Positions 1 through 8,918 of a stretch of DNA of 53,103 nt are shown piece by piece; position 1 is the stretch's first letter; each line of letters opens with the position of its first letter. The stretch covers positions 1 through 53,103 of the forward strand of contig QHSL01000044.1 in NCBI GenBank assembly GCA_003220435.1, written 5' to 3'. Source of the stretch: Candidatus Rokuibacteriota bacterium (lineage in GTDB: Bacteria > Methylomirabilota > Methylomirabilia > Rokubacteriales > CSP1-6). The translations under genes were made by a program, and so were the position numbers. The notes below the pieces were generated by a model. The model was not told the origin of the DNA, did not search any database, and saw only the letters and a program-made list of their open reading frames with translations.

Positions 1-2288
1 AGTTCCTCGTTCACGGTCGTGAGCTCTTCGTTGACCGACTGGAGCTCCTCCTCCGCTGTCTCGAGCTCTTCATTCGTGCTCTGCAGCTCCTCGTTGCCCG
101 ACAGGAGCTCCTCGTTTGCCGCCTGGAGCTCTTGGTTCGCCGCTTCGCGCTCTTCGATGATCGACTGCAGGAACTCTTTGGTCGCCGTGAGCTCGTGGCG
201 GAGGTTCTCGATGTGCCGCCTCGGGTGCGCGACCGCGCGGGGAACCCCGCGTCCCGGTGCTCTCGGCCCCCGCGATGGGGGAACACGCTCGAAGAGCACG
301 AGGTAGTTGCGTTCCCGGGCGGGCCCGCTCATCGGGATGACCTGGAGAGTCACCTGGGCCATCCGGCCATCCTGCTTGATGCTGAGCCCTTCGCGCCTGA
401 CCGGCGCGTTCTGCTTCCGCGCCTTGTCGATCGCCACGCGCAGCTCCATCAGCAGGCCTTCCCGAGCCATCTTCAGGAGGTTGAGGCTTGCCTGGCCGGG
501 GGCGGGCTCGAGATACGGGCTCGTGTGGCCGCGGAATTGAAGGATCTCCGCGGCCTCGTTGACGAGGACGCCGGCGGGGGCGTATCTGCCGAGAAGCAGC
601 CGGTCGACTGCCTGTACCAGGTCCGACCGACTCCCGCCGGCCTCGTCCGCACTCGTCGCGGCCCTGCCCGCCGCCGCTTTCGCGGTGCCGCGAGCGAGGC
701 TGCTCAAGCCCAGGTCGAACCGCCTCGAGGTCGGCCGCTTGGCGTAGACCTTGTACTTTTTGTCGACCACCGAGAAGAGATCAGACAGAGATCCGACGGT
801 CTCCGACACTCCCAGCATCAGGAAGCCGGGGGCCTTCAGGGCATAGTGGAAGACCGACGACACGCGCCGCTGCAGCTCCAACTCGAGGTAGATGAGCACG
901 TTGCGACACACGATGAGGTCCATCTTCGAGAAGGGCGGGTCCGTGGCCAGGTTGTGTTTCGCGAAGACGCAGAGCTCGCGCACCGACTTGCGGACCTGAT
1001 ACTGGCCGTCCAGCTTCACGAAGAAGCGCCGCAGCCGCGCCGCCGTGACATCGAGCTCGATATTCTCTGGATAGACCCCGGCCCGGGCCTTCGCGATCGA
1101 GGTTTCACTGACGTCGGTCCCGAACAGCTGGATCGGGACGGTGCCGGCCTCGTCGCCAAGGCACTCGATCAGCTCGATGGCCAGCGAGTAGGCTTCCTCT
1201 CCCGACGCACACCCCGGCGCCCAGATGCGGATCGGCGCGTCCGCTGGCCGCTGCTTGATGATGCTCGGAAAGACGCTCCGCTGCAGGATCCGGAACGCGT
1301 CCGCATCCCTGAAGAATCTGGTCACGTTCACGAGCAGGTCGTTGTACAGCGCGTGCACCTGGGAGGGGTGCTCCTCGAGATAGCGGCGATAGGCCTCGAG
1401 CGTGCCGACGCCGTGAATCAGCATGCGCCGGCCGATGCGGCGTCTGATCGTCGTCTGCCGGTAGAGCGTGAAGTCTACGCCGCTCTTTTCACGCAGCATC
1501 CGGAGGATCTGAGCGAGGGCTTCCGGCCCGCCGACCAGGGGCTCGGAAAGCGCAGCGGGTTCGGTCTCGCCGAGGTAGGGATGGCGACCGATCCGAATCA
1601 GCTCCTGCGCGATGGCTTTCGGGGCAAGGACGAAATCGACCGCGCCCGAGGCCATGGCGCTCCGCGGCATGCCGTCGAACTTCGCCGATTGCGGGGCCTC
1701 CGCGAACGTGATGCCGCCCTCAGCCTTGATCGCCTTCAGCCCCAGCGCGCCGTCTGACGCGCTGCCCGAGAGAATCACGCCGATCGCCCGGCTCTTCATG
1801 TCTTCGGCGAGCGAGCGCAGAAAGTGATCGATCGGCATGTGCGGGCCCCGATCCTCGGACCGCGGTGTCAGGTCCAGGACCCCCTTGACGATGGTCATGC
1901 TCGTGTTCGATGGCATGACGTACACATGGCCGGGCTCGACGCGCGTGCCGTGCGCCACCGTGACGACCGGCATCCGGGTCGTTCTGGACAGGATCTCGCT
2001 CAAGATGCTCGGGGACTTCGGGTCGAGGTGCTGGACCAGCACGAAGGCCGCCGCTGCATCGACCGGCAGGTGCGCCAGCAACTCAGAGAATGCCTCCAGC
2101 CCACCCGCAGAGGCTCCGATGCCGACCACCGGGAAAGCGTCGCTCGACGCGGCCAAGCCGGCTCCGGCGGGAGAGGCCGTGCCCGGCGCTCGCGTTGGCT
2201 TGTTGGCCGGAGAGGGCGGGGCGGGTGGTCGAGCACGCTCCTTACCAGACGTGGTGCGACGGCTCCGCGGTGACCTTTGCCCCGCCAC
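1..2288 (-). CDS. CheB-CheR fusion chemotaxis/signalling protein (partial, 3' end outside window)
   Basis: This minus-strand frame is open from a GTG at 2288 to the left edge, giving 762 visible codons. A basic, Pro-rich leader of about 50 residues precedes a CheB methylesterase domain (about 53-235). It has the GASAGG nucleophile loop (Ser60), VQHLDP (His87) and LSGSASDGA. A CheR-type methyltransferase domain follows (about 250-510), recognisable by IRIWAPGCASG, the SAM-binding loop, and by DLIVCRNVLIYL. The visible end is a coiled coil with the repeats NEELQSTNEELETAEEELQS and VNEELTTVNEE that normally lead into PAS and histidine-kinase modules. The start is chosen because GGAGGG lies about 9 nt upstream and an in-frame TAG sits three codons before it. 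By family knowledge it would act as a hybrid methylesterase/methyltransferase sensor. What follows the coiled coil cannot be seen. Confidence 0.93.
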   Translation of the reverse strand, partial: MAGQRSPRSRRTTSGKERARPPAPPSPANKPTRAPGTASPAGAGLAASSDAFPVVGIGASAGGLEAFSELLAHLPVDAAAAFVLVQHLDPKSPSILSEILSRTTRMPVVTVAHGTRVEPGHVYVMPSNTSMTIVKGVLDLTPRSEDRGPHMPIDHFLRSLAEDMKSRAIGVILSGSASDGALGLKAIKAEGGITFAEAPQSAKFDGMPRSAMASGAVDFVLAPKAIAQELIRIGRHPYLGETEPAALSEPLVGGPEALAQILRMLREKSGVDFTLYRQTTIRRRIGRRMLIHGVGTLEAYRRYLEEHPSQVHALYNDLLVNVTRFFRDADAFRILQRSVFPSIIKQRPADAPIRIWAPGCASGEEAYSLAIELIECLGDEAGTVPIQLFGTDVSETSIAKARAGVYPENIELDVTAARLRRFFVKLDGQYQVRKSVRELCVFAKHNLATDPPFSKMDLIVCRNVLIYLELELQRRVSSVFHYALKAPGFLMLGVSETVGSLSDLFSVVDKKYKVYAKRPTSRRFDLGLSSLARGTAKAAAGRAATSADEAGGSRSDLVQAVDRLLLGRYAPAGVLVNEAAEILQFRGHTSPYLEPAPGQASLNLLKMAREGLLMELRVAIDKARKQNAPVRREGLSIKQDGRMAQVTLQVIPMSGPARERNYLVLFERVPPSRGPRAPGRGVPRAVAHPRRHIENLRHELTATKEFLQSIIEEREAANQELQAANEELLSGNEELQSTNEELETAEEELQSVNEELTTVNEE

Positions 2289-2369
2289 GCTACGCTACCC
2301 TCCCGCGGTCCTGCTCGCACACCACATCAATGCACGCGCAGCCGCAATGTAACGGCCGCGCAACGAGCA

Positions 2370-2525
2370 ATGTCAAGGCCTCAATTTCTCGATCACACGC
2401 GCGCAAGCGCCGGCCGCCCTCGTGACGACGATGCGGCCGTTCGGGAGATGATCGCCGCGGTGGTGACGAACGCAGGCCACGTGGTAGACGTCATTGCCAA
2501 CGGGCGTGACGCGCTGGCCTTCTCG
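2370..2525 (+). pseudogene. Response-regulator receiver domain remnant
   Basis: From the ATG at 2370 the frame reads a nonsense-like stretch, then RDDDAAVREMIAAVV, TNAGHVV and ANGRDALA. This is the beta1-alpha1-beta2-alpha2 start of a CheY-like receiver, including the acidic cluster. The usual hydrophobic beta1 strand before the acidic residues is missing, and similarity stops near 2525, before the phospho-acceptor Asp. The frame continues over the antisense of the LysR gene with no domain sense. It looks like a decayed or truncated regulator between the CheB-CheR gene and the LysR gene. The rest of the 2289-2621 gap shows nothing else. Confidence 0.45.
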
Positions 2526-2621
2526 ATTTTCCGGCTGTGGGCGCCCCTGACCGACGGGTCGCCCGTCGCCGTCTTCCTCGAGCACGCGGGGCGGGCCCGC
2601 GCTGGCCGGCCCTTCCTGGCG

Positions 2622-3518
2622 CTACTCGAGCGATCGGCGCAAGTCGTCGAGCGTCGCCAGGAACGCGTCCAGCACCGGCGTCCGCGGCTTGTCGCGGCGG
2701 AGCACGATCCCGATCTGGCGGAACAGCGGAGGATCGAGGCGCACCGCGGCGAGCTTGCGCGCGCGCACCTCGGCCTTCGCCGCGAACCACGAGGTGACCG
2801 ACAGCCCGAGCCCCGCTTCGACCAGCTTCTTGATCGCTTCGGTGTTGCCGAGCTCCATCGGCAGCGCCGGCGCCGCGCCGCCGCGCTGGAACCAGCCGTC
2901 GATCAACCGCCGGAGCGTCGCGCCGTCCTCGAACAGGATCAGCGTCTCGCGCGCCAGCTCGGCCGCCTTCACGCGCCGGCCGCGCGGCCAGCGGCGGTCC
3001 GGGGGTCCGATCGCGACCAGCTCGTCGCGGTAGAGCGAGGTCACCGCCAGCTCGCGCTCGCGGACCGGCAGGCTGATGATGCCCACGTCGAGCTCGTTCG
3101 CCACGACCGCCCGCGCGATCTCCGGGGCGTTGCCGGTGACGACGACCAGCTCGGTCTGCGGATAGCGGGCGCGGAACCGGCGCAGCGCCGACGGCAGCAG
3201 GTAGATGCTGAACGAGGCGCTGGTGCCGAGGCGGATCCGCCCGGCCACGATCCCCCGGAGCTGCTGGACGAGCTGAACGCCGTTCTCCAGCTCCCGCATC
3301 GCGCGCCCGGCATGGGTCAGCAGCACCTCGCCCGCCTTCGTCGTGTAGGCGCGCTTGCCCACGCGCTCCAGCAGCGGCAGCCCGAGCGTCCGCTCGAGCT
3401 GACGCACTTGCATGCTCACGGCCGGCTGGGTGAGCCGCAGCTCGCGCGCCGCGCGCGAGAAGCTGCCGTGGCGCGCGACCGCCTGGAGTGCGATGAGATG
3501 GGCGAGCTGGACGGTCAT
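2622..3518 (-). CDS. LysR family transcriptional regulator
   Basis: This 298-residue protein has the usual length for the family. Residues 1-60 form the winged helix-turn-helix (HGSFSRAARELRLTQPAVSM, then QVRQLERTLGLPLLER). Residues about 90-298 form the two-lobed periplasmic-binding-protein-like effector domain (RIRLGTSASFSIYLLP, LDVGIISLPV). The overall pattern resembles the CbbR/CysB-like branch, but the effector cannot be read from sequence. It is transcribed divergently from a small ORF and the GNAT gene, and a perfect palindrome lies 18 bp upstream of its start. Autoregulation plus control of the divergent genes is the usual arrangement for the family and is inferred here. Confidence 0.93.
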   Translation of the reverse strand: MTVQLAHLIALQAVARHGSFSRAARELRLTQPAVSMQVRQLERTLGLPLLERVGKRAYTTKAGEVLLTHAGRAMRELENGVQLVQQLRGIVAGRIRLGTSASFSIYLLPSALRRFRARYPQTELVVVTGNAPEIARAVVANELDVGIISLPVRERELAVTSLYRDELVAIGPPDRRWPRGRRVKAAELARETLILFEDGATLRRLIDGWFQRGGAAPALPMELGNTEAIKKLVEAGLGLSVTSWFAAKAEVRARKLAAVRLDPPLFRQIGIVLRRDKPRTPVLDAFLATLDDLRRSLE

Positions 3519-3536
3519 GGTGATTCAAAAAATATC

Positions 3537-3551
3537 TGATCGTAACGATCA
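3537..3551. promoter_or_regulatory. Palindromic putative LysR operator
   Basis: TGATCGT-A-ACGATCA is a perfect 7+1+7 inverted repeat lying between the LysR start codon and the divergent start sites. It fits the T-N11-A form of LysR binding boxes. It is surrounded by the only AT-rich stretch of the area, as expected for a promoter/operator. The assignment to this LysR rests on position and symmetry only. Confidence 0.5.
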
Positions 3552-3557
3552 TCACAA

Positions 3558-4412
3558 TTGATTTCCCTGATGATCCGACCCGGGGGATCATCCGCGCCAT
3601 GGACATCAACAGCTACGCGCTCGAGACCCTGGCGCGGGACCGGCTCGCCGAGGCCCGCGCCGACGCCAGCCGCCACCGGCTCCTTCGGAGCTGGCTTCGT
3701 TGTAGCGGGGTCTGTTGTAGCGGGGTCGTCGGAGACCGGCTCTGACCGAGGGTGGCCTGAGACAGACGCTGGTGGCTCCGACACGCCCGGTCATACGCGT
3801 CAAGGCGATGCGAGTGGCTCTGACACGCCCGAACCCCCGGGTCCAAGCGGCGCTGGTGGCTCCGACACGCCCGGTCATCCCGTACTACCACTAAGAGTTT
3901 CGATTCGGGACGCGCGGGCGTCGGACCTCGACCAGATCGCGGCGATCTGGAATCACGAGGTCCTCTGGACGGACACGACGACCGACACCGAGCCCCGAGA
4001 CGAAGCCGCGCAGCGTGAGTGGCTGGCCCGTCATCCCGAGCCCTACCCTGCCCTCGTCGCCGTTGCCGGCACGAGCGTTCTCGCCTACGGCTCGCTCTCG
4101 CCCTACCGGCCGAAGCCCGCCTTCGCCTGCACCGTGGAGGACTCCGTCTATGTCGAGAGCGGCCACCGGGGCGCCGGGCTCGGCGGTCTGATTCTCGCCG
4201 AGCTGGTCCGGCGGGCCGCGGCCGCCGGCCACCACTCGATTCTGGCGCGCATCACATCGCGGAACACCGCGTCGCTCCGGCTGCACGAGCGGCACGGGTT
4301 CCGCACGGTCGGCATCGAGCGCCAGACGGCGTTCAAGCTCGGCCGCTGGCACGACGTGACCATCATGCAGCGTCGCCTCGACGCTCGCGGGAGGACGTCC
4401 AATGCCGACTGA
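3558..4412 (+). CDS. GNAT N-acetyltransferase, phosphinothricin acetyltransferase-like (start uncertain)
   Basis: The recognisable domain starts near 3897 ([19 protein letters not shown]) and continues through YGSLSPYR, the acetyl-CoA loop GHRGAGLG and the terminal [17 protein letters not shown], typical of Pat/YncA-like GNAT enzymes. It probably N-acetylates a small amino compound; the substrate is unknown. No ATG, GTG or TTG lies in frame immediately before the domain. The first in-frame start codons are TTG 3558 and ATG 3570, so about 110 codons of repeat-rich sequence (three GSDTP units) would precede the enzyme. The start is therefore doubtful, and insertion of repeats into the 5' end is likely. 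The gene overlaps the following aminotransferase by 11 bp, suggesting co-transcription. Confidence 0.8.
   Translation: MISLMIRPGGSSAPWTSTATRSRPWRGTGSPRPAPTPAATGSFGAGFVVAGSVVAGSSETGSDRGWPETDAGGSDTPGHTRQGDASGSDTPEPPGPSGAGGSDTPGHPVLPLRVSIRDARASDLDQIAAIWNHEVLWTDTTTDTEPRDEAAQREWLARHPEPYPALVAVAGTSVLAYGSLSPYRPKPAFACTVEDSVYVESGHRGAGLGGLILAELVRRAAAAGHHSILARITSRNTASLRLHERHGFRTVGIERQTAFKLGRWHDVTIMQRRLDARGRTSNAD
3599..3745 (+). CDS. Small protein of 48 residues, unknown
   Basis: An ATG 9 nt after GGGGGA opens a 48-codon ORF. Its first 31 residues ([16 protein letters not shown], then [15 protein letters not shown]) are a plausible amphipathic helix. The tail is encoded by the 15-bp tandem repeat and reads [10 protein letters not shown], so it may be a truncated or extended version of a longer small protein. 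It starts from the LysR divergent region and lies, in another frame, inside the long 5' extension of the GNAT ORF. Only one of the two readings is likely real here. No function is proposed. Confidence 0.35.
   Translation: MDINSYALETLARDRLAEARADASRHRLLRSWLRCSGVCCSGVVGDRL
3699..3878 (+). repeat. Short direct repeats at the 5' end of the GNAT gene
   Basis: Two kinds of direct repeat lie in this stretch. A 14-bp unit (GTTGTAGCGGGGTC) occurs at 3699-3712 and 3714-3727. A 27-bp unit beginning GCTGGTGGCTCCGACACG is identical at 3768-3794 and 3852-3878, with a degenerate middle copy at about 3810-3835. In the GNAT frame the unit encodes GGSDTPGH. The arrangement looks like repeat expansion or insertion in what should be the acetyltransferase leader. 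Confidence 0.75.
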
Positions 4413-5565
4413 GACCCTGGACCGGATCATGAAAATCGTAGAGCGGCCGCCCGTCGTGATGGTGAAGGGCGCGGGGTCGTGGCTCTGGGACCGCGACGGC
4501 AAGCGCTACCTGGATTTCGTCCAGGGCTGGGCGGTGAACTGTCTCGGCCACTCCCCGCGCGTGGTGCTCGACGCGCTGTCCGCGCAGGGCGCGCTGCTGA
4601 TGAACTGCAGCCCCGCCTACTACAACGAGCCGATGGCGAAGCTCGCGACGCGCCTGGCCGAGGCGTCGGGGCTCGACCAGGTGTTCCTCTGCAACAGCGG
4701 CGCCGAGGCCAACGAGGGCGCGATCAAGCTCGCGCGCAAGTGGGGCGCGCGCCATCGGAGCGGCGCCTTCGAGATCATCACGATGGAGCACGGCTTCCAC
4801 GGACGCACGCTGGCGACGATGTCGGCCTCCGGCAAGCCCGGCTGGGACGCGCTGTTCGAGCCGAAAGTGCCGGGGTTCCGGAAGGTGCCGCTCGGCGATC
4901 TCGACGCGGTCGCGCGGGCCATCGACGGCCAGACGGTCGCGGTGATGCTCGAGCCGATCCAGGGCGAGGCCGGTGTCTTCGCGGCCGGCGACGACTACCT
5001 GCGCGCGCTGCGCAAGCTCACGCGGGACCACGAGGTGCTGCTGATCGTCGACGAGATCCAGACCGGTATCGGCCGCACCGGACGGCTCTTCGGCTACGAG
5101 CACGCCGGGATCGAGCCGGACATCGTGACGCTCGGCAAGGGACTGGGCGGTGGCGTCCCGCTCGCCGCGCTCCTGGCCTCCGCCGGCGCGAGCTGTTTCG
5201 AGTCCGGCGACCAGGGCGGCACCTTCAACGGCAACCCGCTCATGGCGGCCGTCGGCTGCGCGGTCATGGAGGCCGTCGACCGCCAGGAGTTCCTCGAGAC
5301 GGTCACGGCGAACGGCGCGTACCTCGCCGAGCGGCTGAGGGCGCTCTCGGCGAGCCTCGGCCACGGCGAGGTGCGCGGCCGCGGCCTGCTGCTGGCGCTC
5401 GAGCTGCGTGGCCTGGACGCCAAGAAGGTCGCGTCGGCCGCGCTCGACCGCGGGCTGCTCATCAACGCGCCGCGCCCCGACTCGCTGCGCTTCATGCCGG
5501 CGCTAACCGTATCGCTCGATGAGATCGATCAGATGATGGCGCGGCTCCGCACGAGCCTTCCCTAG
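4402..5565 (+). CDS. argD: Class III aminotransferase, acetylornithine aminotransferase-like
   Basis: This PLP-dependent fold-type I enzyme has 387 residues, typical of ArgD. Visible features are [16 protein letters not shown] (about 97-112), HGFHGRT (about 130), the cofactor-binding Asp217 in [12 protein letters not shown], and the Schiff-base lysine Lys246 in [11 protein letters not shown]. It would transfer the delta-amino group between N-acetylornithine and 2-oxoglutarate in arginine biosynthesis. The neighbouring genes are not arginine genes, so a related activity such as lysine, GABA or succinylornithine transamination remains possible. Its start overlaps the GNAT stop by 11 bp, and a DinB-like gene begins 2 bp after it. 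Confidence 0.85.
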   Translation: MPTETLDRIMKIVERPPVVMVKGAGSWLWDRDGKRYLDFVQGWAVNCLGHSPRVVLDALSAQGALLMNCSPAYYNEPMAKLATRLAEASGLDQVFLCNSGAEANEGAIKLARKWGARHRSGAFEIITMEHGFHGRTLATMSASGKPGWDALFEPKVPGFRKVPLGDLDAVARAIDGQTVAVMLEPIQGEAGVFAAGDDYLRALRKLTRDHEVLLIVDEIQTGIGRTGRLFGYEHAGIEPDIVTLGKGLGGGVPLAALLASAGASCFESGDQGGTFNGNPLMAAVGCAVMEAVDRQEFLETVTANGAYLAERLRALSASLGHGEVRGRGLLLALELRGLDAKKVASAALDRGLLINAPRPDSLRFMPALTVSLDEIDQMMARLRTSLP

Positions 5566-5567
5566 CG

Positions 5568-6128
5568 ATGGCGGTCCTGGCGATTCGCGAGGACTCCGCA
5601 CCGCCGCCGGCCGACGAGCGTCTACGGCGTCTGTCGGTGACGCTCGATGAGCTCGCGGCGGCCGTGTGCGAGCGCGATGACGGCGCGCTGGCCCGCCGGC
5701 CCGACGCCCACAACTGGTCCGCGACGGAGATCGTCTGCCACCTGCGCGACGTGGAGGAGCTCTTCCTCACGCGGTTCATGACGATGCTCGCGATGGACGA
5801 GCCAAAGATCCTCGCGTTCAACGCGGCGCCCGCCGACCTGGCGGCGTGGGGGATCGGCAGCGCGGTCGGGAACCCGCTCGATCCCGACCGGTGGGCCGAC
5901 GAGCGCCAGTACCGGCGCCACGACCCGCGCGAAGCGCTCTCTGCGTTCGCGAAGCGTCGCGGCGAGACGCTGGTGTTGCTGAGACGCCTCAACCCCGCCG
6001 AGTGGCAGCGCGGGGGCCTTCATCCGACGCGGGGCCGGATCACGATCGCCGACTACGCGGTGGCGCTGTCTGCCCACGACGCCAACCACCTCGCCCAGCT
6101 CCACCGAGCGCTCGCGGGCCGCGCCTGA
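5568..6128 (+). CDS. DinB superfamily protein
   Basis: This 186-residue four-helix-bundle protein has the DinB-type metal-ligand pattern: a His in the second helix (TEIVCHLRDVEELFLTRF) and a HDANHLAQL motif in the last helix. Related proteins are often thiol-dependent transferases or stress-induced proteins with a divalent metal. No substrate can be inferred. It directly follows the aminotransferase (2-bp gap) and ends 6 bp before the convergent ligD stop. A second DinB member lies at 48775-49269 on the other strand. Confidence 0.85.
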   Translation: MAVLAIREDSAPPPADERLRRLSVTLDELAAAVCERDDGALARRPDAHNWSATEIVCHLRDVEELFLTRFMTMLAMDEPKILAFNAAPADLAAWGIGSAVGNPLDPDRWADERQYRRHDPREALSAFAKRRGETLVLLRRLNPAEWQRGGLHPTRGRITIADYAVALSAHDANHLAQLHRALAGRA

Positions 6129-6134
6129 CGGCGC

Positions 6135-8918
6135 TCAGCCATTCCTTTTCGTTCGGCGCTCCAGACGTGCCAGCGTGGCCGTGACGTCGATCGAGCCGGA
6201 CAGGACCGGCGCCAGCGGATCACCGACCTTCTCGAAGCGCGCCGGCGCCGTCTTGACCGTGAAGCGCGCGGGGTCGAGGCGCGCGTTCACTTCTTCCCAG
6301 CGCAACGGGCACGCGACCGGCGCACCCGGCAGCGGGCGCACCGAGAAGGGCGCGACGATCGTCTGGCCGTGGCCGTTCTGGCCCCAATCGATGTAGACCT
6401 TGCCGCCCCGCGCGCGCAGCGGCCGCGCGATCGTCGAGATCTCCGGCTCTTCCTCGACGCCGATCGTGGCGAGCAGCCGCGCGAAGGTCCGCGTCACCTC
6501 GTAGTCGTAGCGCGCGCCGAGCGGAAGGACGATGTGGAGGCCGGTCGCGCCGGAGGTCTTGACGTAGCTCGGCAGCTCCAGCTCGTCGAGGATGCGATGG
6601 AGCGCATGCGCAACCTTGACGACGTCGGTGAACGGCGCGCCCTTGGGATCCAGGTCGAGCACGAGCCAGTCGGGCCGATCGAGCGTGGGCAGGTGCGAGC
6701 TCCAGAGATGGAGCGGGATCGTTCCTAGGTTCGCGACGTAGCGCAAGCTCTCGCGATCGTTCACGATGAAGTAATCGATGTCGCGGCCCGCGTCGTCCGC
6801 GTGGATCCGCTCGGTCCGGATCCACGACGGGACCCACTCCGGCGCATCCTTCTGGAAGAACGACTTGCCCGTGATCCCGTCGGGATACCGCGTGAGCACG
6901 AGCGGCCGATCGCGCAGGTACGGCAACAGCCACGTCGCCACCGAATCGTAGTACTCGATCAAATCCGTCTTGGTATACCCCTCATCCGGCCAAAACACCT
7001 TCTTCGGATTCGTGATCACCACCTTCTTCTCATCCACCTCCGCGCCGTCGGAGGCTCCAGCCCCCACAGGCCTCGAAGCCCGCGATGCTCGCGCGCCGCC
7101 CCCGGCCCCGCCGCGACGGCGGGACGCAGCAGCATGACCAGAGTTCGAGGCGTCGTCGTCGCGTCCACGGCGATCGCGAGGGGGCGAGGGGGAGGGGGTG
7201 GAGGGGGGCGACGGGACCCGTTCCCGTGACCCGTCGTCGGACGAGGCGCGCCCAGATGGAGCCCAGCCACCCCCGGGCAGCGCACGCGCGCCGCGTGGTC
7301 CCGCGCCCCCCTCCATCCCTTCCCCCTCGCCCCCTCGCGACTCCAAAGGGACCTCCCGCACGCACTCCTCGGGACGTTTGTCCTCGCGCAACCCGAGGAA
7401 CGCCGGGTGCCGAATCCCGCCGTCGCGCGTCCATTCCGTGAAGCGAACTTCGCAGACGAGCCGCGGCTCGACCCAGTGATGGCCGCGCCCGCCGGGTGTC
7501 CCGCGATCGAATGGCGACGTCGCGCGAGCCAGCGGCCGGAGCGTCTCCCACACGCGCTCGAGCATCGCGTCGTCGAAGCCGGTGCCGACCTTGGACACGT
7601 AGACGAGCTGGCCCTGGTCGTAGAGACCCAGGTGCAGAGCGCCGAAGTGAGCGCGCGAGCCCTGGGGCTCGGTGTAGCCGGCGATGACGAACTCCTGCCG
7701 GAGCTGGCACTTGATCTTGAGCCAGTCCCGCGAGCGCTTCGCCACGTACGCGCTGCCGAGCTTCTTGGCGACGATGCCCTCCAACCGCTGCTCGCAGGCC
7801 GCCTCGAGGAATTCGGTGCCGTGGCCGACCACGTGGTCGCCGTAGTGGACGACGCCGCGCGCCGGCAGCAGGAGCTTCAGACACTCCTTGCGCGCCTCGA
7901 GGGGCAGCCGGCGCACGTCGCGCCCGTCGAGCGCGAGCGCGTCGAACACAACCGCGCTGACCGGCACCGCGCCCCGGGCGTGCTGGACGTCGGCGGGGCG
8001 GGTCAGGTTCATGCGCTCCTGGAGGAGCTGGAAGCTCGAGCGGCCTTGGTCGTCGAGCGCCACGATCTCGCCGTCGAGCAAGAACTGGTCGAGCGGCAGC
8101 GCGCGGAGGGCCGTCGTCACCTCAGGATACCGCCCGGCGAAGTCCTGGCCGCTCCGGCCGCGCAGCTCGACGCGCTCGTTCGCGCGCCAGGCCACGACGC
8201 GGACGCCGTCGTACTTGATCTCGAAGAGCCAGGCCGGGTCCGAGAACGGCTCCTCGCTGAGCGTCGCCAGCATGAACAGCTCCGGGCGCGGCGCCACCTC
8301 CGCGCGCGGCGCGCCGAGCTCGACCAACCGCTTCCGCAAAGCGTCGAGGCGTGTCGGCCCGCCGCGCAGCTCCTCGACCGTCAGGCCCGAGAGCACCGAC
8401 TCCGGAAAGCGCTCGACCGGCTCGGTCTCGCCGGCGAACGCGTCCGACTTCTTCAGCAGCAGCCACTCCTTCTCTTTGCCGCTCATGCGCGCCAGCGTCC
8501 ACCGCCCGCGCAGCTTGAAGCCGAACAGCTCGAACTCGAGCTTCCCGCGCTCGAGCTGGACGCGGGCGGGCTCGGGCTTCGTGAGCTGGAAGCGACCGGC
8601 GTCCCACACGATCGACGGCCCCGCCCCATAGTTGCCCTCGGGGATCACGCCCTCGAAGTCCCCGTACTCGATCGGGTGATCCTCGACGTGCACGGCCAGG
8701 CGCTTCTCGTGGGGGCGCACGGATGGTCCCTTGGGCACCGCCCAGCTCTTCAGCACTCCGTCGATTTCGAGCCGCAGGTCGTAGTGGAGCCTCCGTGCCG
8801 AGTGCTTGTGGACGACGAACCGATTCCCTGCACCGGCGCCGATGCCGCCGAACGGCTCCGGCGTCTGCGCGGGGTCGCGCTTGCGCCGGTACTCGTCGAG
8901 GCCGCCGCCCCTAGACAC
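6135..8918 (-). CDS. ligD: Multifunctional ATP-dependent DNA ligase LigD (phosphoesterase-ligase-polymerase)
   Basis: This 927-residue non-homologous end-joining enzyme has all three domains in the Pseudomonas order. Residues about 25-180 are the 3'-phosphoesterase (ARRLHYDLRLE). Residues about 210-525 are the ligase, with adenylated Lys235 in FEIKYDGVR, LLDGEIVALDD, EGIVAKKLGS and DWLKIKC, plus its OB fold. Residues about 632-927 are the primase-polymerase (WLVLDLDPKG, Asp755/Asp757). It would process, fill and seal double-strand breaks held by Ku. A low-complexity Gly/Pro/Ser/Arg linker at 527-630 contains an inverted-repeat element (residues about 527-582). Its start overlaps the stop of the CPBP protease gene by 8 bp, so the two are probably co-transcribed; ku is divergent beyond. 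Confidence 0.97.
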   Translation of the reverse strand: MSRGGGLDEYRRKRDPAQTPEPFGGIGAGAGNRFVVHKHSARRLHYDLRLEIDGVLKSWAVPKGPSVRPHEKRLAVHVEDHPIEYGDFEGVIPEGNYGAGPSIVWDAGRFQLTKPEPARVQLERGKLEFELFGFKLRGRWTLARMSGKEKEWLLLKKSDAFAGETEPVERFPESVLSGLTVEELRGGPTRLDALRKRLVELGAPRAEVAPRPELFMLATLSEEPFSDPAWLFEIKYDGVRVVAWRANERVELRGRSGQDFAGRYPEVTTALRALPLDQFLLDGEIVALDDQGRSSFQLLQERMNLTRPADVQHARGAVPVSAVVFDALALDGRDVRRLPLEARKECLKLLLPARGVVHYGDHVVGHGTEFLEAACEQRLEGIVAKKLGSAYVAKRSRDWLKIKCQLRQEFVIAGYTEPQGSRAHFGALHLGLYDQGQLVYVSKVGTGFDDAMLERVWETLRPLARATSPFDRGTPGGRGHHWVEPRLVCEVRFTEWTRDGGIRHPAFLGLREDKRPEECVREVPLESRGGEGEGMEGGAGPRGARALPGGGWAPSGRASSDDGSRERVPSPPSTPSPSPPRDRRGRDDDASNSGHAAASRRRGGAGGGARASRASRPVGAGASDGAEVDEKKVVITNPKKVFWPDEGYTKTDLIEYYDSVATWLLPYLRDRPLVLTRYPDGITGKSFFQKDAPEWVPSWIRTERIHADDAGRDIDYFIVNDRESLRYVANLGTIPLHLWSSHLPTLDRPDWLVLDLDPKGAPFTDVVKVAHALHRILDELELPSYVKTSGATGLHIVLPLGARYDYEVTRTFARLLATIGVEEEPEISTIARPLRARGGKVYIDWGQNGHGQTIVAPFSVRPLPGAPVACPLRWEEVNARLDPARFTVKTAPARFEKVGDPLAPVLSGSIDVTATLARLERRTKRNG
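7174..7340. repeat. 37-bp inverted-repeat element inside the ligD linker
   Basis: Positions 7174-7210 (TCGCGAGGGGGCGAGGGGGA...) and 7304-7340 are inverted copies that match at 35 of 37 bases, separated by 93 bp. The element would form a very strong hairpin. It lies exactly in the unstructured region joining the ligase and polymerase domains and keeps the reading frame open. It resembles a non-autonomous palindromic element that inserted in frame. No transposase is nearby. Confidence 0.8.

Noticed and set aside
132-1757. Long plus-strand open frame of about 540 codons
   Set aside because: It is the antisense shadow of the CheB-CheR gene; its protein is Arg/His-rich without domain sense, while the minus frame shows clear CheB, CheR and coiled-coil motifs.
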